From Paenibacillus sp. FSL R5-0766 (GTDB taxonomy: Bacteria > Bacillota > Bacilli > Paenibacillales > Paenibacillaceae), in assembly GCF_037971845.1 (NCBI RefSeq), contig NZ_CP150227.1, forward strand, positions 1,612,001 to 1,676,000: a DNA stretch of 64,000 nt, given 5' to 3'. Positions 35,373 through 44,836 of the stretch are shown here, one piece after another. The notes under the pieces were generated by a model, which saw only the letters and a list, made by a program, of their open reading frames with translations, was not told the origin of the DNA and did no database searches. The translations under genes were made by a program, and so were the position numbers. Position 1 is the stretch's first letter; each line of letters begins with the position of its first letter.

Positions 35373-36728
35373 ATGGCAAAAAAAGTGACATTTGACTATA
35401 GCACGGCATTGCAATTTGTAAATCAGCACGAAGTGGATTATTTCGCAGAACCGATTCGTCTGGCTCACGAGCAGCTTCACAACGGAACAGGAACGGGCTC
35501 CGATTATCTGGGCTGGATTGACCTGCCAACGGCTTATGACAAAGAAGAGTTCGCTCGCATTCAAAAAGCGGCTGCCAAAATCCAAAGCGACTCCGAAGTA
35601 CTGATCGTTATCGGTATCGGTGGATCATACCTGGGTGCACGTGCAGCGATCGAAATGCTGACTCACTCGTTCTATAACAATCTGCCAAAAGACAAACGCA
35701 AAACGCCTGAAATCTATTTTGCAGGAAACAATATCAGTTCCACATATGTAACTCATTTGCTGGATCTGGTTGAAGGCAAAGATTTCTCCGTTAACGTCAT
35801 CTCCAAATCCGGTACAACAACAGAGCCGGCAATTGCTTTCCGTATCTTCCGTGCAGCACTGGAAGAGAAATACGGTAAAGAAGAAGCTCGCAAACGCATT
35901 TATGCTACAACAGACAAAGCGCGCGGGGCATTGAAAGAACTGGCAAATGCAGAAGGATACGAATCTTTCATTATCCCTGATGATGTAGGCGGACGTTACT
36001 CCGTTCTGACAGCTGTAGGTTTGCTGCCAATCGCAGCAGCGGGTATCAGCATCGAAGAAATGATGCAAGGTGCGGCTGACGCATCCAAAGAATACAGCAA
36101 CCCGAACGTAGCTGAGAATGAAGCATATCAATATGCTGCTGTTCGTAACGCATTGTATCGCAAAGGCAAAGGAACTGAGATTCTTGTAAACTATGAGCCT
36201 TCCCTGCACTTCGTATCCGAGTGGTGGAAACAACTGTTTGGAGAGAGTGAAGGTAAAGACTACAAAGGGATCTATCCTGCATCCGTTGATTTCTCTACAG
36301 ACTTGCACTCCATGGGTCAATTCATTCAGGAAGGTAGCCGGAATATTTTCGAAACTGTTATCCAGGTTACTGAAGTTGCTGAGCATATCTCAATCAAATC
36401 CGATCCGGACGATCTGGATGGTTTGAACTTCCTTGAAGGCAAAACCATGGACTTTGTAAACAAAAAAGCGTTCCAAGGAACACTGCTTGCACATACAGAT
36501 GGTCAAGTACCAAACCTGATTGTGAACATTCCAGATATGACTCCATATTCTTTCGGATATCTGGTATACTTCTTTGAAAAAGCATGCGGTATCAGTGGCT
36601 ACTTGCTGGGCGTCAATCCATTTGACCAACCAGGCGTGGAAGCTTACAAGAAAAATATGTTCGCATTGCTGGGCAAACCAGGCTTTGAAGAAGAGAAAGC
36701 AGCGCTCGAAGCGAGACTTTCCGAATAA
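35373..36728 (+). CDS. pgi: Glucose-6-phosphate isomerase
   Basis: This glycolytic enzyme interconverts glucose-6-phosphate and fructose-6-phosphate. Its 451 residues match the Bacillus-type short form. [36 protein letters not shown] (phosphate loop), [14 protein letters not shown] and the C-terminal signature [18 protein letters not shown] are all intact. AGGAGG lies 12 bp before ATG 35373. It is monocistronic, with a terminator at 36827. Confidence 0.98.
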   Translation: MAKKVTFDYSTALQFVNQHEVDYFAEPIRLAHEQLHNGTGTGSDYLGWIDLPTAYDKEEFARIQKAAAKIQSDSEVLIVIGIGGSYLGARAAIEMLTHSFYNNLPKDKRKTPEIYFAGNNISSTYVTHLLDLVEGKDFSVNVISKSGTTTEPAIAFRIFRAALEEKYGKEEARKRIYATTDKARGALKELANAEGYESFIIPDDVGGRYSVLTAVGLLPIAAAGISIEEMMQGAADASKEYSNPNVAENEAYQYAAVRNALYRKGKGTEILVNYEPSLHFVSEWWKQLFGESEGKDYKGIYPASVDFSTDLHSMGQFIQEGSRNIFETVIQVTEVAEHISIKSDPDDLDGLNFLEGKTMDFVNKKAFQGTLLAHTDGQVPNLIVNIPDMTPYSFGYLVYFFEKACGISGYLLGVNPFDQPGVEAYKKNMFALLGKPGFEEEKAALEARLSE

Positions 36729-36826
36729 TTCATCGGTCTGCTCATATAGTTGAATAAGGTAATGTAAATCTAACCGGGAATCACTGTTCGTGTAAGAGGC
36801 AGGGTTCCCGGATGTAGATAACCAGG

Positions 36827-36862
36827 GCAGTTCGTCCGCGTTCGCGCGGTGAACTGCTTTCT
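36827..36862 (+). terminator. Terminator after pgi
   Basis: GCAGTTC..CCGCG and CGCGG..GAACTGC form a stem followed by TTTCTT. A smaller CGGGAA/TTCCCG stem lies just before it. Confidence 0.7.
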
Positions 36863-36904
36863 TGTAAAATGGACTCAGGAAAAGATCAGAAAGTTGGATT
36901 TAGG

Positions 36905-37537
36905 ATGATTGAACGTTATCGTACGGTTCGAGGACCGGGCAATCTGGAAATTGTAATCAAGAAGTCGCGATTTATCGGTCATATTATGCCGGTCACGACA
37001 GAGGAAGAAGCTGTTGCCTTCATCGATGAGATCAAGAAAAAACATTGGAATGCCACTCATAACTGCTCTGCATACATGATTGGGGAGCGGGACGAGATCC
37101 AGAAGCAATCCGATGACGGTGAACCCAGTGGAACAGCAGGGAAACCCATTCTTGAAGTGATCAAAAATCAGAAATTAAAAAATGTGGCAATTGTGGTTAC
37201 GCGATACTTCGGGGGAATTATGCTTGGAGCTGGCGGGTTAATTCGTGCTTATACGGATGGAGCTGTAGCAGCCATTGAAGCCGGAGAAGCCATTACCAAC
37301 GTGCTGCATCGTGAAGTGTTTGTTGAACTGGATTATACGTGGCTGGGTAAAGTGGAAAATGAGTTAAGAAGCCGGGAAGTCCGTACAGGTGAAACTGGAT
37401 TCACCGATAAGGTTACGTTGACTTGTCTTCCGCCGGATAGTGAAACCGAGGCTTTTATAGCCTGGATCACGGATTTGACGCAAGGGCAATCCCGGATCAC
37501 GGAGGGACAGCGGCTTTATTTTATTGAAGGGGAATAA
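36905..37537 (+). CDS. yvyE: YvyE/YigZ (IMPACT) family protein
   Basis: This 210-residue protein has an N-terminal UPF0029/IMPACT domain (KSRFIGHIMPVTTEEEAVAFIDEIKKKHWNATHNCSAYMIG, SDDGEPSGTAGKPILEV, VVTRYFGGIMLGAGGLIRAYTDGA) and a C-terminal DUF1949 domain. The start ATG 36905 agrees with the family N-terminus; an in-frame ATG at 36869 adds 12 residues and overlaps the end of the terminator region. Neither has a good ribosome binding site. Function in bacteria is not settled. It lies 5 bp from the tetR-type gene and is likely co-transcribed. Confidence 0.88.
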   Translation: MIERYRTVRGPGNLEIVIKKSRFIGHIMPVTTEEEAVAFIDEIKKKHWNATHNCSAYMIGERDEIQKQSDDGEPSGTAGKPILEVIKNQKLKNVAIVVTRYFGGIMLGAGGLIRAYTDGAVAAIEAGEAITNVLHREVFVELDYTWLGKVENELRSREVRTGETGFTDKVTLTCLPPDSETEAFIAWITDLTQGQSRITEGQRLYFIEGE

Positions 37538-37542
37538 AATAT

Positions 37543-38145
37543 ATGGCTAGAAGAGCAGTCGAACAGGAGTTGTCGAGGGAGCGGATACTGGAGGCGGCGA
37601 GGCACCTTTTTATTACCAAAGGATACCGCGCCATTTCGATGCGAAGCATCGGCCAGCATCTGGGCTATAGTCATGGGTCGCTGTATTATCACTTTAAGGA
37701 AAAGGCAGAGCTGTTCTATGCCATCGTGGTTGAAGATTTTAATCATCTGGGGCATTTGCTGCTGCAAGCCATGGTCAGGCCGGTTCGTGATGATGTGAGC
37801 AAGGTAGAGCACATTATGATGGAGTTTATTCGCTTTGGTCTGGAGAACCCATATCAATACGAAATTATGTTTATGATCAGGGACGAAGAACTGTTGTCTT
37901 ATTGTCGTACCGAACAGGGACGTTGCTTCGAATTGTTTGCATCGATTATAAGGCAGTATATGAATGAAGAGAACTGTACGGAAGAGGATATTCAAAGGGT
38001 ACCGCGTACGCTATTTTTGGCTATGCACGGATTCATTTCTTATTACATTCAGGACCGTTTAACGTTTGTGGAGATTGAATCGTCTGCGCTGTCTCATGTC
38101 AAAGTGCTGTGCCGCAATCTGGGTCAGCAGCCTGGCGACCAATAA
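37543..38145 (+). CDS. TetR/AcrR-family transcriptional regulator
   Basis: This 200-residue regulator has an N-terminal TetR helix-turn-helix (RERILEAARHLFITKGYRAISMRSIGQHLGYSHGSLYYHFKEKAELFYAIV) and a helical ligand-binding domain of unknown specificity. It starts at 37543, 5 bp after yvyE, and a strong terminator follows. No obvious target gene adjoins it. Confidence 0.9.
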   Translation: MARRAVEQELSRERILEAARHLFITKGYRAISMRSIGQHLGYSHGSLYYHFKEKAELFYAIVVEDFNHLGHLLLQAMVRPVRDDVSKVEHIMMEFIRFGLENPYQYEIMFMIRDEELLSYCRTEQGRCFELFASIIRQYMNEENCTEEDIQRVPRTLFLAMHGFISYYIQDRLTFVEIESSALSHVKVLCRNLGQQPGDQ

Positions 38146-38248
38146 TGGCGCTGTTGTTGCACCCCTACACTTCAGGGCGGTGATTTGTCATAACTTTAAT
38201 TCTTTATAACGTTGTCTCGCGAAAGTTAGTATGCGCAGCAAACCAAGT

Positions 38249-38295
38249 CAGGCGGCTCCGACCCGGAATGAGGGTGGACCGCCTGTTTGTGTTTA
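38249..38295 (+). terminator. Terminator after the TetR gene
   Basis: CAGGCGG and CCGCCTG with inner CTCC/GG.. pairing, followed by TTTGTGTTT. Confidence 0.75.
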
Positions 38296-38335
38296 TCAAA
38301 AATGAACGAGTGGGTGGCAGGCCTATTGGACCTAA

Positions 38336-38737
38336 CTAACCTTCCATGATTTTGAGGAAGTACTCCCGCTCACGTGGTCCATCGAATTCGCAAAAGTAAA
38401 TGCCTTGCCAGCGGCCAAGCAGCAGCCTGCCTTCGTGAATAATCACCGTTTGTGATGGCCCTGTTGTAATCGATTTGAGATGAGAGGCTGTATTGCCTTC
38501 GGCATGTCGATATTCGGGATGCTCCCAAGGGTACACTTCATCAAGGCGCAACAAGACATCATGTTTCACATCCGGGTCTGCATTTTCGTTGATGGCAATA
38601 CCCGCCGTCGTATGTGGACAGTAGATAAGCACCGTCCCATTCTGCACCCCGCTACTCTGGACAACCTGCTTTACATCCCATGTGATATCCTTCATTTCGT
38701 CTCGTATGGAAGTGGATATATTCTTCTTGTGTAACAT
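38336..38737 (-). CDS. yjbQ: YjbQ/UPF0047 family protein
   Basis: This 133-residue single-domain protein matches UPF0047, whose members show weak thiamine-phosphate synthase activity. The conserved core GTVLIYCPHTTAGIAINENADPDVKHDVL and the C-terminal GRLLLGRWQGIYFCEFDGPRERE are intact. The start ATG 38737 follows AAGGAG on the minus strand. It diverges from the sulfate transporter operon. Confidence 0.93.
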   Translation of the reverse strand: MLHKKNISTSIRDEMKDITWDVKQVVQSSGVQNGTVLIYCPHTTAGIAINENADPDVKHDVLLRLDEVYPWEHPEYRHAEGNTASHLKSITTGPSQTVIIHEGRLLLGRWQGIYFCEFDGPREREYFLKIMEG

Positions 38738-38918
38738 GTTAAATCACTCCTTAGGATCTCATTTCTTACCCTCGATTGTACCTTAACCACTACATACCAA
38801 ACAAACCACATATGCAAGGTGAAAAAGCAAATCGCATCATAACGGAGAGAGCAGAAATAACCTGAAGCTATTTAATTAATTAATCTCATATGTGGCCCAA
38901 TTATATTCAATAAAAGCA

Positions 38919-38948
38919 TTGACGATTAGCACTGCAAACTGGTAAAGT
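38919..38948 (+). promoter_or_regulatory. Promoter of the sulfate transporter operon
   Basis: TTGACG (38919-38924), an 18 bp spacer and TAAAGT (38943-38948), leaving a leader of about 125 nt. GACTAATGGGAATAAT (38971-38986) partly resembles a CymR cysteine-regulator half-site, but the left half is poor. I see no S-box or T-box in 38738-39082. Confidence 0.5.
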
Positions 38949-39082
38949 ATCAGAAAAGCAAAACCAAGTAGACTAATGGGAATAATATTAAAGTAATATC
39001 ATCCAACTTAGGAAAAATGTCGTATTAAGCCAGGAAGACTGCCGACTGGAGCTAAAGCCGGAGGCTGGGAGGGAACGCAGCA

Positions 39083-39898
39083 ATGAATACCGTTCTTCGT
39101 CATAAGGGATGGACTTGGGGATTCCGCAGTACCGTATTGTTATATTTTATCGTACTTATTGTACTTCCAATCATCGGTGTGTACGTCAATTCCTTCTCCG
39201 AAGGATGGAGCAACTTTGTTCAGAGCATTATGGACCCCATCGCGTGGAAAGCCGTACTGCTGACCATTCGGCTGGCCGTCATTGCCACGCTGATTAATGT
39301 AGTTTTGGGCACGATGATCGCCTGGGTGTTGACAAGGTATCGCTTTGTGGGCCGATCGTTTCTCAACAGTCTGGTTGATCTCCCGTTTGCACTGCCAACA
39401 GCGGTGGGCGGCTTGATGATTATGCTGCTTTTGGGTCCGGTCAGTGTCATCGGGAAACTGGCAGAATCCATGGGATTTGAGATTGTATTTCACCAGCCGG
39501 CCATTGTTATCGCGATGACCTTTGTCACGTTTCCGTTTGTTATCCGTGCGGTGCAGCCTTTGCTGGAAGAAATTGATCCTTCCGAGGAAGAGGCCTCGTA
39601 CACGATGGGGGCCTCCAAGGCTCGCACGTTCATGCAGGTTATTCTGCCTTCTATGGCACCTGGCATGATCAGTGGGGGGATGCTGGCTTTCTCGAGAGGA
39701 CTGGCTGAATTCGGGGCTGTTGTGCTGGTGGCTGGTAACATTCCGGGAAGAACACTGACTGCTTCCGTATTTATCTACGGGGAGATTGAAAGTGATAATC
39801 CAACGGGAGCTGCTGCTGTATCCGTGTTGCTCCTGACGCTCTCCTTCCTGATCCTCTGGCTGATCAATTTGGTGCAGATGCGGGGGAGAAGACGATGA
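39083..39898 (+). CDS. cysT: Sulfate ABC transporter permease CysT
   Basis: This membrane permease of the sulfate/thiosulfate importer has 271 residues and six predicted helices. VDLPFALPTAVGGLMIMLLLGP and the cytoplasmic EEA-type loop EEEASYTMGASKARTFMQVILPSMAPGMISGGMLAFSRGLAEFGAV are typical of CysT/CysU. GGGAGGG precedes ATG 39083. It overlaps cysW by 4 bp, and gene order cysT-cysW-cysA-sbp supports sulfate over molybdate. Confidence 0.93.
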   Translation: MNTVLRHKGWTWGFRSTVLLYFIVLIVLPIIGVYVNSFSEGWSNFVQSIMDPIAWKAVLLTIRLAVIATLINVVLGTMIAWVLTRYRFVGRSFLNSLVDLPFALPTAVGGLMIMLLLGPVSVIGKLAESMGFEIVFHQPAIVIAMTFVTFPFVIRAVQPLLEEIDPSEEEASYTMGASKARTFMQVILPSMAPGMISGGMLAFSRGLAEFGAVVLVAGNIPGRTLTASVFIYGEIESDNPTGAAAVSVLLLTLSFLILWLINLVQMRGRRR

Positions 39899-40692
39899 GA
39901 CGACTGTTAATCGGACTGACGTTTGCAGTATTTATTGTACTGTTGATCATCCCGCTTGGACGCATTTTTATTGGTGCATTTGAAGACGGGGCAGGTGGAT
40001 TCCTGAAAGGGTTAATGCGCCCTGAGGCGCTACATGCCTTGATGATGACCGGACTGGTGGTTCTGGTGGTCACCCTGTTAAATACATTGTTTGGCATCAT
40101 GATGGCTCTGTATCTGGTTCGTGCCGGATGGCTGAGTGAACGGATAAAAGGGCTGCTGAACAGCATTGTAGACCTGCCTTATGCCGTATCTCCTGTCATT
40201 GGCGGCTTGATGATTGTGTTGATGTTGGGACCTAACAGCATTATGGGCGCTTTTTTTGAAGGGATTGGATTCAATGTGGTCTATGCCTTCCCGGGTATGG
40301 TGATCGCAACGTTATTTGTTACCTTTCCACTGATGGTCAGAGAGGTTATGCCTGTCCTGCAGGAACTCGGTTCCCAGCAAGAAGAGGCTGCATCTACACT
40401 TGGCGCCTACGGCTGGAGAACGTTCTGGAGTGTGACCTGGCCTTCGATCCGCTGGGCGGTAGTGTACGGTTTAGTCTTGACGGTTGCGCGCTCGCTTGGG
40501 GAATTCGGTGCAGTGCTGGTGGTATCCGGGAATATCATGAACAAAACACAGACCGCAACAACCCTGGTGTATCAGGATGTTGAGAATTTTAATGTGGCTG
40601 CCGCAAATGGTGTGGCATTGGTGCTGGTCACCTTCTCCGTCGGGCTGCTGCTTATGATGGAATGGGCCAAGAAGCGAAAGGAAGTGCATTGA
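39895..40692 (+). CDS. cysW: Sulfate ABC transporter permease CysW
   Basis: This is the second permease, 265 residues, paralogous to CysT. LNSIVDLPYAVSPVIGGLMIVLMLGPNS and the coupling loop EEAASTLGAYGWRTFWSVTWPSIRWAVVYGLVLTVARSLGEFGAVLVVSGN fit CysW. It ends 1 bp before cysA begins, so the operon is tightly coupled. Confidence 0.93.
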   Translation: MRRLLIGLTFAVFIVLLIIPLGRIFIGAFEDGAGGFLKGLMRPEALHALMMTGLVVLVVTLLNTLFGIMMALYLVRAGWLSERIKGLLNSIVDLPYAVSPVIGGLMIVLMLGPNSIMGAFFEGIGFNVVYAFPGMVIATLFVTFPLMVREVMPVLQELGSQQEEAASTLGAYGWRTFWSVTWPSIRWAVVYGLVLTVARSLGEFGAVLVVSGNIMNKTQTATTLVYQDVENFNVAAANGVALVLVTFSVGLLLMMEWAKKRKEVH

Positions 40693-40693
40693 T

Positions 40694-41758
40694 ATGCATG
40701 TAGAAGTCCGTGATTTGAACAAACATTTCGGTGATTTTCATGCGGTAAAAGATGTCTCATTCGATATTGCCAAAGGCCATCTGATCGGTCTGCTTGGACC
40801 CAGCGGAGGTGGGAAAACGTCCATTCTGCGGATGCTGGCAGGTCTGGAGAATCCGGGTTCCGGTGAGATTCGCTTTCACGGAAAAGTCGTGAACCATCTG
40901 CCTCCACAGGAGCGGGGCATCGGATTTGTATTCCAGAACTATGCCTTGTTCAAACATATGACGGTATTTGAGAATGTCGCCTTTGGACTCAAGGTCAAGA
41001 AGACGCCAAAAGCCCAGATCCGTGATCGGGTGATGGAACTGGTTGAACTGACCGGGTTAAAAGGTTTCGAACAGCGCTATCCACATCAGTTATCTGGTGG
41101 GCAGCGTCAGCGTGTTGCTTTTGCCAGAGCACTCGCCCCGGAGCCGCAGCTGTTATTGCTGGACGAACCGTTCGCGGCCATTGATGCCAAGATCCGTCAG
41201 GAACTGCGTTCATGGTTGCGTGAGTTGATTGAACGGGTAGGGATTACTTCGATATTTGTAACGCATGACCAGGATGAAGCGATTGAAGTGGCGGACGAAA
41301 TCATGATTATCAGCCAAGGTCGTCTCGAACAGAAGGGCACACCTTGGGATATCTACAAAAACCCGCAGACACCGTTTGTCGCTACATTTATCGGGGAGTC
41401 TACGGTTGTGGAGGATGCCTCCCAGCTGAAAGGATTCGAACATGCGGTTGAGGGTGAAAGTACACGAGCGCTGATTCGACCGGAGTATATTGAGATCGGC
41501 TTGAAAAACGAATTCACCATGTTGTCTGCAACCGAAAAAGGTACAGTCAAACATCTTCATTTCCGCGGCAGTGAATGGATGGTAGAGGTGGACGTACAGG
41601 GTCACAAGTTAATCACGTATCGTTCCCTGGAGAAAACGACATTGGAGATCGGTCAACAAATTCGAGTCCTTGTACACCGTGCATACCTGTTCAATGACTC
41701 CAACAGTTGGGTGGTAGAGAACCGACTGAAGGAAGATCCGATGCCGGTGATGATTTAG
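40694..41758 (+). CDS. cysA: Sulfate ABC transporter ATPase CysA
   Basis: This 354-residue ATPase has Walker A GPSGGGKTS, the Q-loop FVFQNYALFKHMTVFENVAFGL, signature LSGGQRQRVAFARAL, Walker B LLLLDEPFAAID and the switch FVTHDQDEA. From about residue 235 a C-terminal TOBE-like regulatory domain follows (GESTVVEDASQ to VHRAYLF). The form is typical of CysA. The spacing to cysW is 1 bp. Confidence 0.95.
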   Translation: MHVEVRDLNKHFGDFHAVKDVSFDIAKGHLIGLLGPSGGGKTSILRMLAGLENPGSGEIRFHGKVVNHLPPQERGIGFVFQNYALFKHMTVFENVAFGLKVKKTPKAQIRDRVMELVELTGLKGFEQRYPHQLSGGQRQRVAFARALAPEPQLLLLDEPFAAIDAKIRQELRSWLRELIERVGITSIFVTHDQDEAIEVADEIMIISQGRLEQKGTPWDIYKNPQTPFVATFIGESTVVEDASQLKGFEHAVEGESTRALIRPEYIEIGLKNEFTMLSATEKGTVKHLHFRGSEWMVEVDVQGHKLITYRSLEKTTLEIGQQIRVLVHRAYLFNDSNSWVVENRLKEDPMPVMI

Positions 41759-41783
41759 ATCAAGTGGAAGAAAGGGGCTGCCC

Positions 41784-42848
41784 ATGCAGACGAGGAAGAA
41801 GAAAGCCATACTCTTATATGTTGCCCTCATGCTTCTGCTCGTCTGCATGACCGCTGGATGCAGCAAGCAGGAGGGGGCAAGCGAACAGAACGAGCCCGCT
41901 GGTAACGATTCATCCAATACGCTGGTGATTGGTGCTTATAGTGTAGCGAAAGATGCTGTAGGCGAAATGCTGCCCAAGTTCCAGGAGGAGTGGAAGGCAA
42001 AAACCGGACAGACGATTAACTTCCAGGAGTCCTACGAAGCTTCGGGTACACAGGCAAGAGCCATCGTTGGTGGATTTGAGGCTGATGTGGCCTTGCTCGC
42101 GATGGAGAGTGATATCGAGAAGCTGGTCAAAGCCGATCTGGTTAGCTCCGATTGGAAACAGACCCCTAATGAGGGCATGATCACCCGTTCAATTGTTGTT
42201 CTGGGCACAAGAGCGGGCAACCCGCTCGGTATTCGTGATTTTCAGGACTTAACCAAGCCAGGAGTGAAGGTACTGTACCCCAATCCAAAGACATCCGGAG
42301 GCGCACAATGGGACATTAATGCCATTTATGGTGCCGGATTGAAACTGTCGGAGGAGCAAGAGGGGAAGAAAGATCCTGCCGCAGCCAAGGCTTTTCTCGA
42401 ACAGGTACATCGTAACGTTGAATCATTGGACAAGAGTGGGCGCTCTTCGATGGCGGCATTCGAGTATGGTGTCGGTGATGTAATCGTCACGTATGAAAAT
42501 GAATTGCTTGCCCGGATCGCCAAAGGTGTAGATTATGACATCGTCATTCCGAAAAATACGATCCTGATTGAAAACCCGGCAGTTGTGGTGAATAAATATG
42601 CCGATAAACATGGGAATCGTGAACTGGCGGAAGCTTTTGTCGCCTATCTGCGTACACCAGAAGCACAGCACATTTTTGCCAAGCATGGTTTTCGTTCAGT
42701 AGATCCTGATGTATTTGCACAGACCGAGTCGACATTCCCAACGCCAGAAGGACTATTTGATATCAACTATCTGGGTGGATGGGATGAGGTACGCAGCACG
42801 TTGTACTCCAAAGGCGGCGTGTGGTATCAGGTGCTCGCTGGATTATGA
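41784..42848 (+). CDS. sbp: Sulfate-binding lipoprotein (Sbp/CysP type)
   Basis: This substrate-binding lipoprotein has 354 residues with a basic N-terminus and lipobox MTAGCSKQ. The mature fold contains VIGAYSVAKDAVGEMLPKFQEEWKAKTGQTINFQESYEASGTQARAIVGGFEADVALL, LYPNPKTSGGAQWDINAIYG and YENELL, the last three being sulfate-contact segments of Sbp-family receptors. GAAAGGGGC precedes ATG 41784. It is last in the operon. Confidence 0.93.
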   Translation: MQTRKKKAILLYVALMLLLVCMTAGCSKQEGASEQNEPAGNDSSNTLVIGAYSVAKDAVGEMLPKFQEEWKAKTGQTINFQESYEASGTQARAIVGGFEADVALLAMESDIEKLVKADLVSSDWKQTPNEGMITRSIVVLGTRAGNPLGIRDFQDLTKPGVKVLYPNPKTSGGAQWDINAIYGAGLKLSEEQEGKKDPAAAKAFLEQVHRNVESLDKSGRSSMAAFEYGVGDVIVTYENELLARIAKGVDYDIVIPKNTILIENPAVVVNKYADKHGNRELAEAFVAYLRTPEAQHIFAKHGFRSVDPDVFAQTESTFPTPEGLFDINYLGGWDEVRSTLYSKGGVWYQVLAGL

Positions 42849-43001
42849 GTATTGCTGATGTAATCGAATAGGTGACCGAACATGTGGATACTAAACCTTC
42901 ATTTCAATGGAAGTAGAGATGGAGGTTTTTTACTGCCAAAAGGTTATAATAGAGGTATACTAGACCATGATTGTTACATAGTGCAGGAAGGTGTGAGTTG
43001 G

Positions 43002-43448
43002 ATGAGTGCAGAGATCAAATTATCCCAAAGTACAGCGATTAGACTGGAGCAGGCCCGCGGTAAGGGTATGCCTGAGGAAGAAATATTAAAAGCCATTCAA
43101 GCCAAAGATGTTTCCGCTTTTGACGCCGTGTCTGAAGAGGAATACCGATATAACGAATTTTTCTCGTATGCGGACGAGCATGGTGAAAATCTGGAGGCAG
43201 CAGTAAAAGATGGGTACCGGATTACCTTTAACACACGTGGTGGACTCGGAATCTGGTTGGAAAAGGCCTTCAAGGTACAGCCAGAGAGAGACTTCACAGT
43301 GGGTGAAGGAATCATCACCGGATTGCAGTTAAAACAAGAGCAGGCAGAGGTACTGGCGAAGCGGCTTGCGTCGAACTGGGTGATTACGGATTCGAAGGAT
43401 GTACCTGCGGGTCAGGAACTGACGTTGAAGCTGCGGGCACTGGTATAG
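43002..43448 (+). CDS. Hypothetical protein
   Basis: This acidic, soluble protein has 148 residues and no signal or membrane segment. It begins MSAEIKLSQSTAIRLEQARGKGMPEEEILKAIQ, with two small halves, the second including TFNTRGGLGIWLEKAFKV and SNWVITDSKDVPAGQELTLKLRALV. The start is ATG 43002 after AGGAAGGTG; the longer in-frame start at 42882 adds an unrelated stretch. It follows sbp by 150 bp on the same strand, which may be chance. I do not recognise the family. Confidence 0.7.
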   Translation: MSAEIKLSQSTAIRLEQARGKGMPEEEILKAIQAKDVSAFDAVSEEEYRYNEFFSYADEHGENLEAAVKDGYRITFNTRGGLGIWLEKAFKVQPERDFTVGEGIITGLQLKQEQAEVLAKRLASNWVITDSKDVPAGQELTLKLRALV

Positions 43449-43621
43449 TTCCAGCGCCGAGTGGATGTGACTCGAATTAATCAGTCGTGGCCTGTTTAAA
43501 AGGTAAGTCCTGATCTTCATGCGGATGACCCGCTTATAAGGTTGCACCACATGCTGACGAAGCGTAAGCTCCTATGGAGCAAAACATGGAGATGAAGTCT
43601 GACGGTGAACGGTCAGACGAC

Positions 43622-43670
43622 AGACTGTCCCGAATTGCAGTGGAGAACTGCAGCGGGATGGTCTTTTTTT
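43622..43670 (+). terminator. Strong terminator with upstream stem-loop
   Basis: AGACTGTCCCG and CGGGATGGTCT, with an inner GCAGT/ACTGC stem, end in seven T residues. Just before it, GTCTGAC/GTCAGAC (43597-43618) forms a hairpin. AGTCTG at 43596 could instead pair with CAGACT at 43621, breaking the terminator. It could therefore be a plain terminator or an attenuator. Confidence 0.85.
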
Positions 43671-43728
43671 GCAAAAACAGAGGTTGACGATTACAATCTA
43701 CATATCATTAATTCAGGGGGAATGCGGA

Positions 43729-44529
43729 TTGGATCAGCTAACATTTCTGGGCACAGGCGATGCGATGGGCGTTCCACGTGTGTATTGTGATTGCGACGTA
43801 TGTACAGAGGCGAGGCTTACGGGAGAGAATAAACGGAAACGCTCTTCTGTTCTGATTGACGGTGATGGTGCTAACGAACAGTTCATGATTGACTGCGGAC
43901 CAGACTGGAGATCACAGATGGAGGATCAGGGATTGCGTATGGTGCATACGCTACTTGTCACTCATGCGCATTTTGACCATATTGGAGGATTACCGGAATG
44001 GGCGGATGCGTGTCGCTGGCTGGGCGTGAAGGGACGTTTGTATGCGCCACGTGAAGTGATTGTTACGATTCAGGGACAGTTTCCTTGGTTGGGTCGTCAT
44101 ATGGACTTTCTGGAAACGGATGACGGTATTGAACTGGGCGGCTGGAAGGTACATTCATGGAAGGTCTGCCACGGTAAAAACGGTTATTCCTATGCGTATC
44201 GACTCGTACGGGAAGGGTATAGCTGGGCGTACTGTTCAGATACCATTGACCTGAAGCCATCCGAAAAAGAGCCGTTGCACGGACTGGATCTGCTGGTGCT
44301 TGGAACGAGCTTTGTGCATGAACTTGCGGAATTCTCAACACGTTCCGTGTACGATATGCGCGAGGCGCAAGAGTTGCTGCGGGAACTGAAGCCGGGCCAT
44401 ACCTATTTTACACATATGTCTCATGACGTTGATGTACGGCAGAATGATAATCTGGATCAAGGTATTACGATTGCCCTTACCGGGATGAAGGTGCCGCTGG
44501 GAACATTAAAGCTGGAAACGAATGCGTAA
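43729..44529 (+). CDS. Metallo-beta-lactamase-fold hydrolase (PhnP-like)
   Basis: This 266-residue protein has the MBL fold. LTFLGTGDAMGVPRVYCDCDVC near the N-terminus gives a cysteine cluster as in PhnP-type phosphodiesterases. THAHFDHIGGLPEW is the zinc-binding HxHxDH motif, with later ligands in CHGKNGYS, YCSDT and THMSHDV. The start is TTG 43729 after CAGGGGGAA; the longer frame from 43669 begins within the terminator. The substrate is probably a cyclic or phosphodiester compound, not established. Confidence 0.88.
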   Translation: MDQLTFLGTGDAMGVPRVYCDCDVCTEARLTGENKRKRSSVLIDGDGANEQFMIDCGPDWRSQMEDQGLRMVHTLLVTHAHFDHIGGLPEWADACRWLGVKGRLYAPREVIVTIQGQFPWLGRHMDFLETDDGIELGGWKVHSWKVCHGKNGYSYAYRLVREGYSWAYCSDTIDLKPSEKEPLHGLDLLVLGTSFVHELAEFSTRSVYDMREAQELLRELKPGHTYFTHMSHDVDVRQNDNLDQGITIALTGMKVPLGTLKLETNA

Positions 44530-44539
44530 CCCAATTTAA

Positions 44540-44731
44540 CTATATAAATTGAACTAAACATTTACACAAAACGGAGAGGACAGAAAGGACCTGAAGAAGC
44601 AGCGCGTTCGCCTTTATTCCCGGATTTCCCCTTTATAAAAGGAATCAAAAAATCTGGGGATAACAGCGATCGGAAGGTTGTTCTGTCATCGGAGTGTGCA
44701 GTGTAAATATTCTTTAGTTCAATTTATATAG
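44540..44731. repeat. Dispersed MITE-like element, family A, complete copy
   Basis: The 192 bp element has terminal inverted repeats: CTATATAAATTGAACTAAA..TTTACAC (44540-44567) and GTGTAAA..TTTAGTTCAATTTATATAG (44701-44731). Inside are a central hairpin (CCCCTTTATAAAAGG) and CTGGGGATAACAGCGATCGG. It encodes no protein. The ends are in TA-rich sequence; I cannot define a target duplication with certainty. Confidence 0.85.
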
Positions 44732-44836
44732 CGTAATAAAAATAAATTCAGAAGAGCGTATCCTTTACAAGGGGTTCTTCGTTTACATAGTGTAAGTCAA
44801 AATCAATCAGGAACCAGCAAAGGGGGGGCCCCCAAG

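Noticed and set aside
38968..38986. CymR site before cysT
   Set aside because: Only the right half fits; the left half is poor, so I mention it within the promoter entry but do not call an operator.
43450..43670. T-box leader before the metallo-beta-lactamase-fold gene
   Set aside because: The conserved T-box sequence that pairs with the tRNA end is missing and the gene is not amino-acid related.
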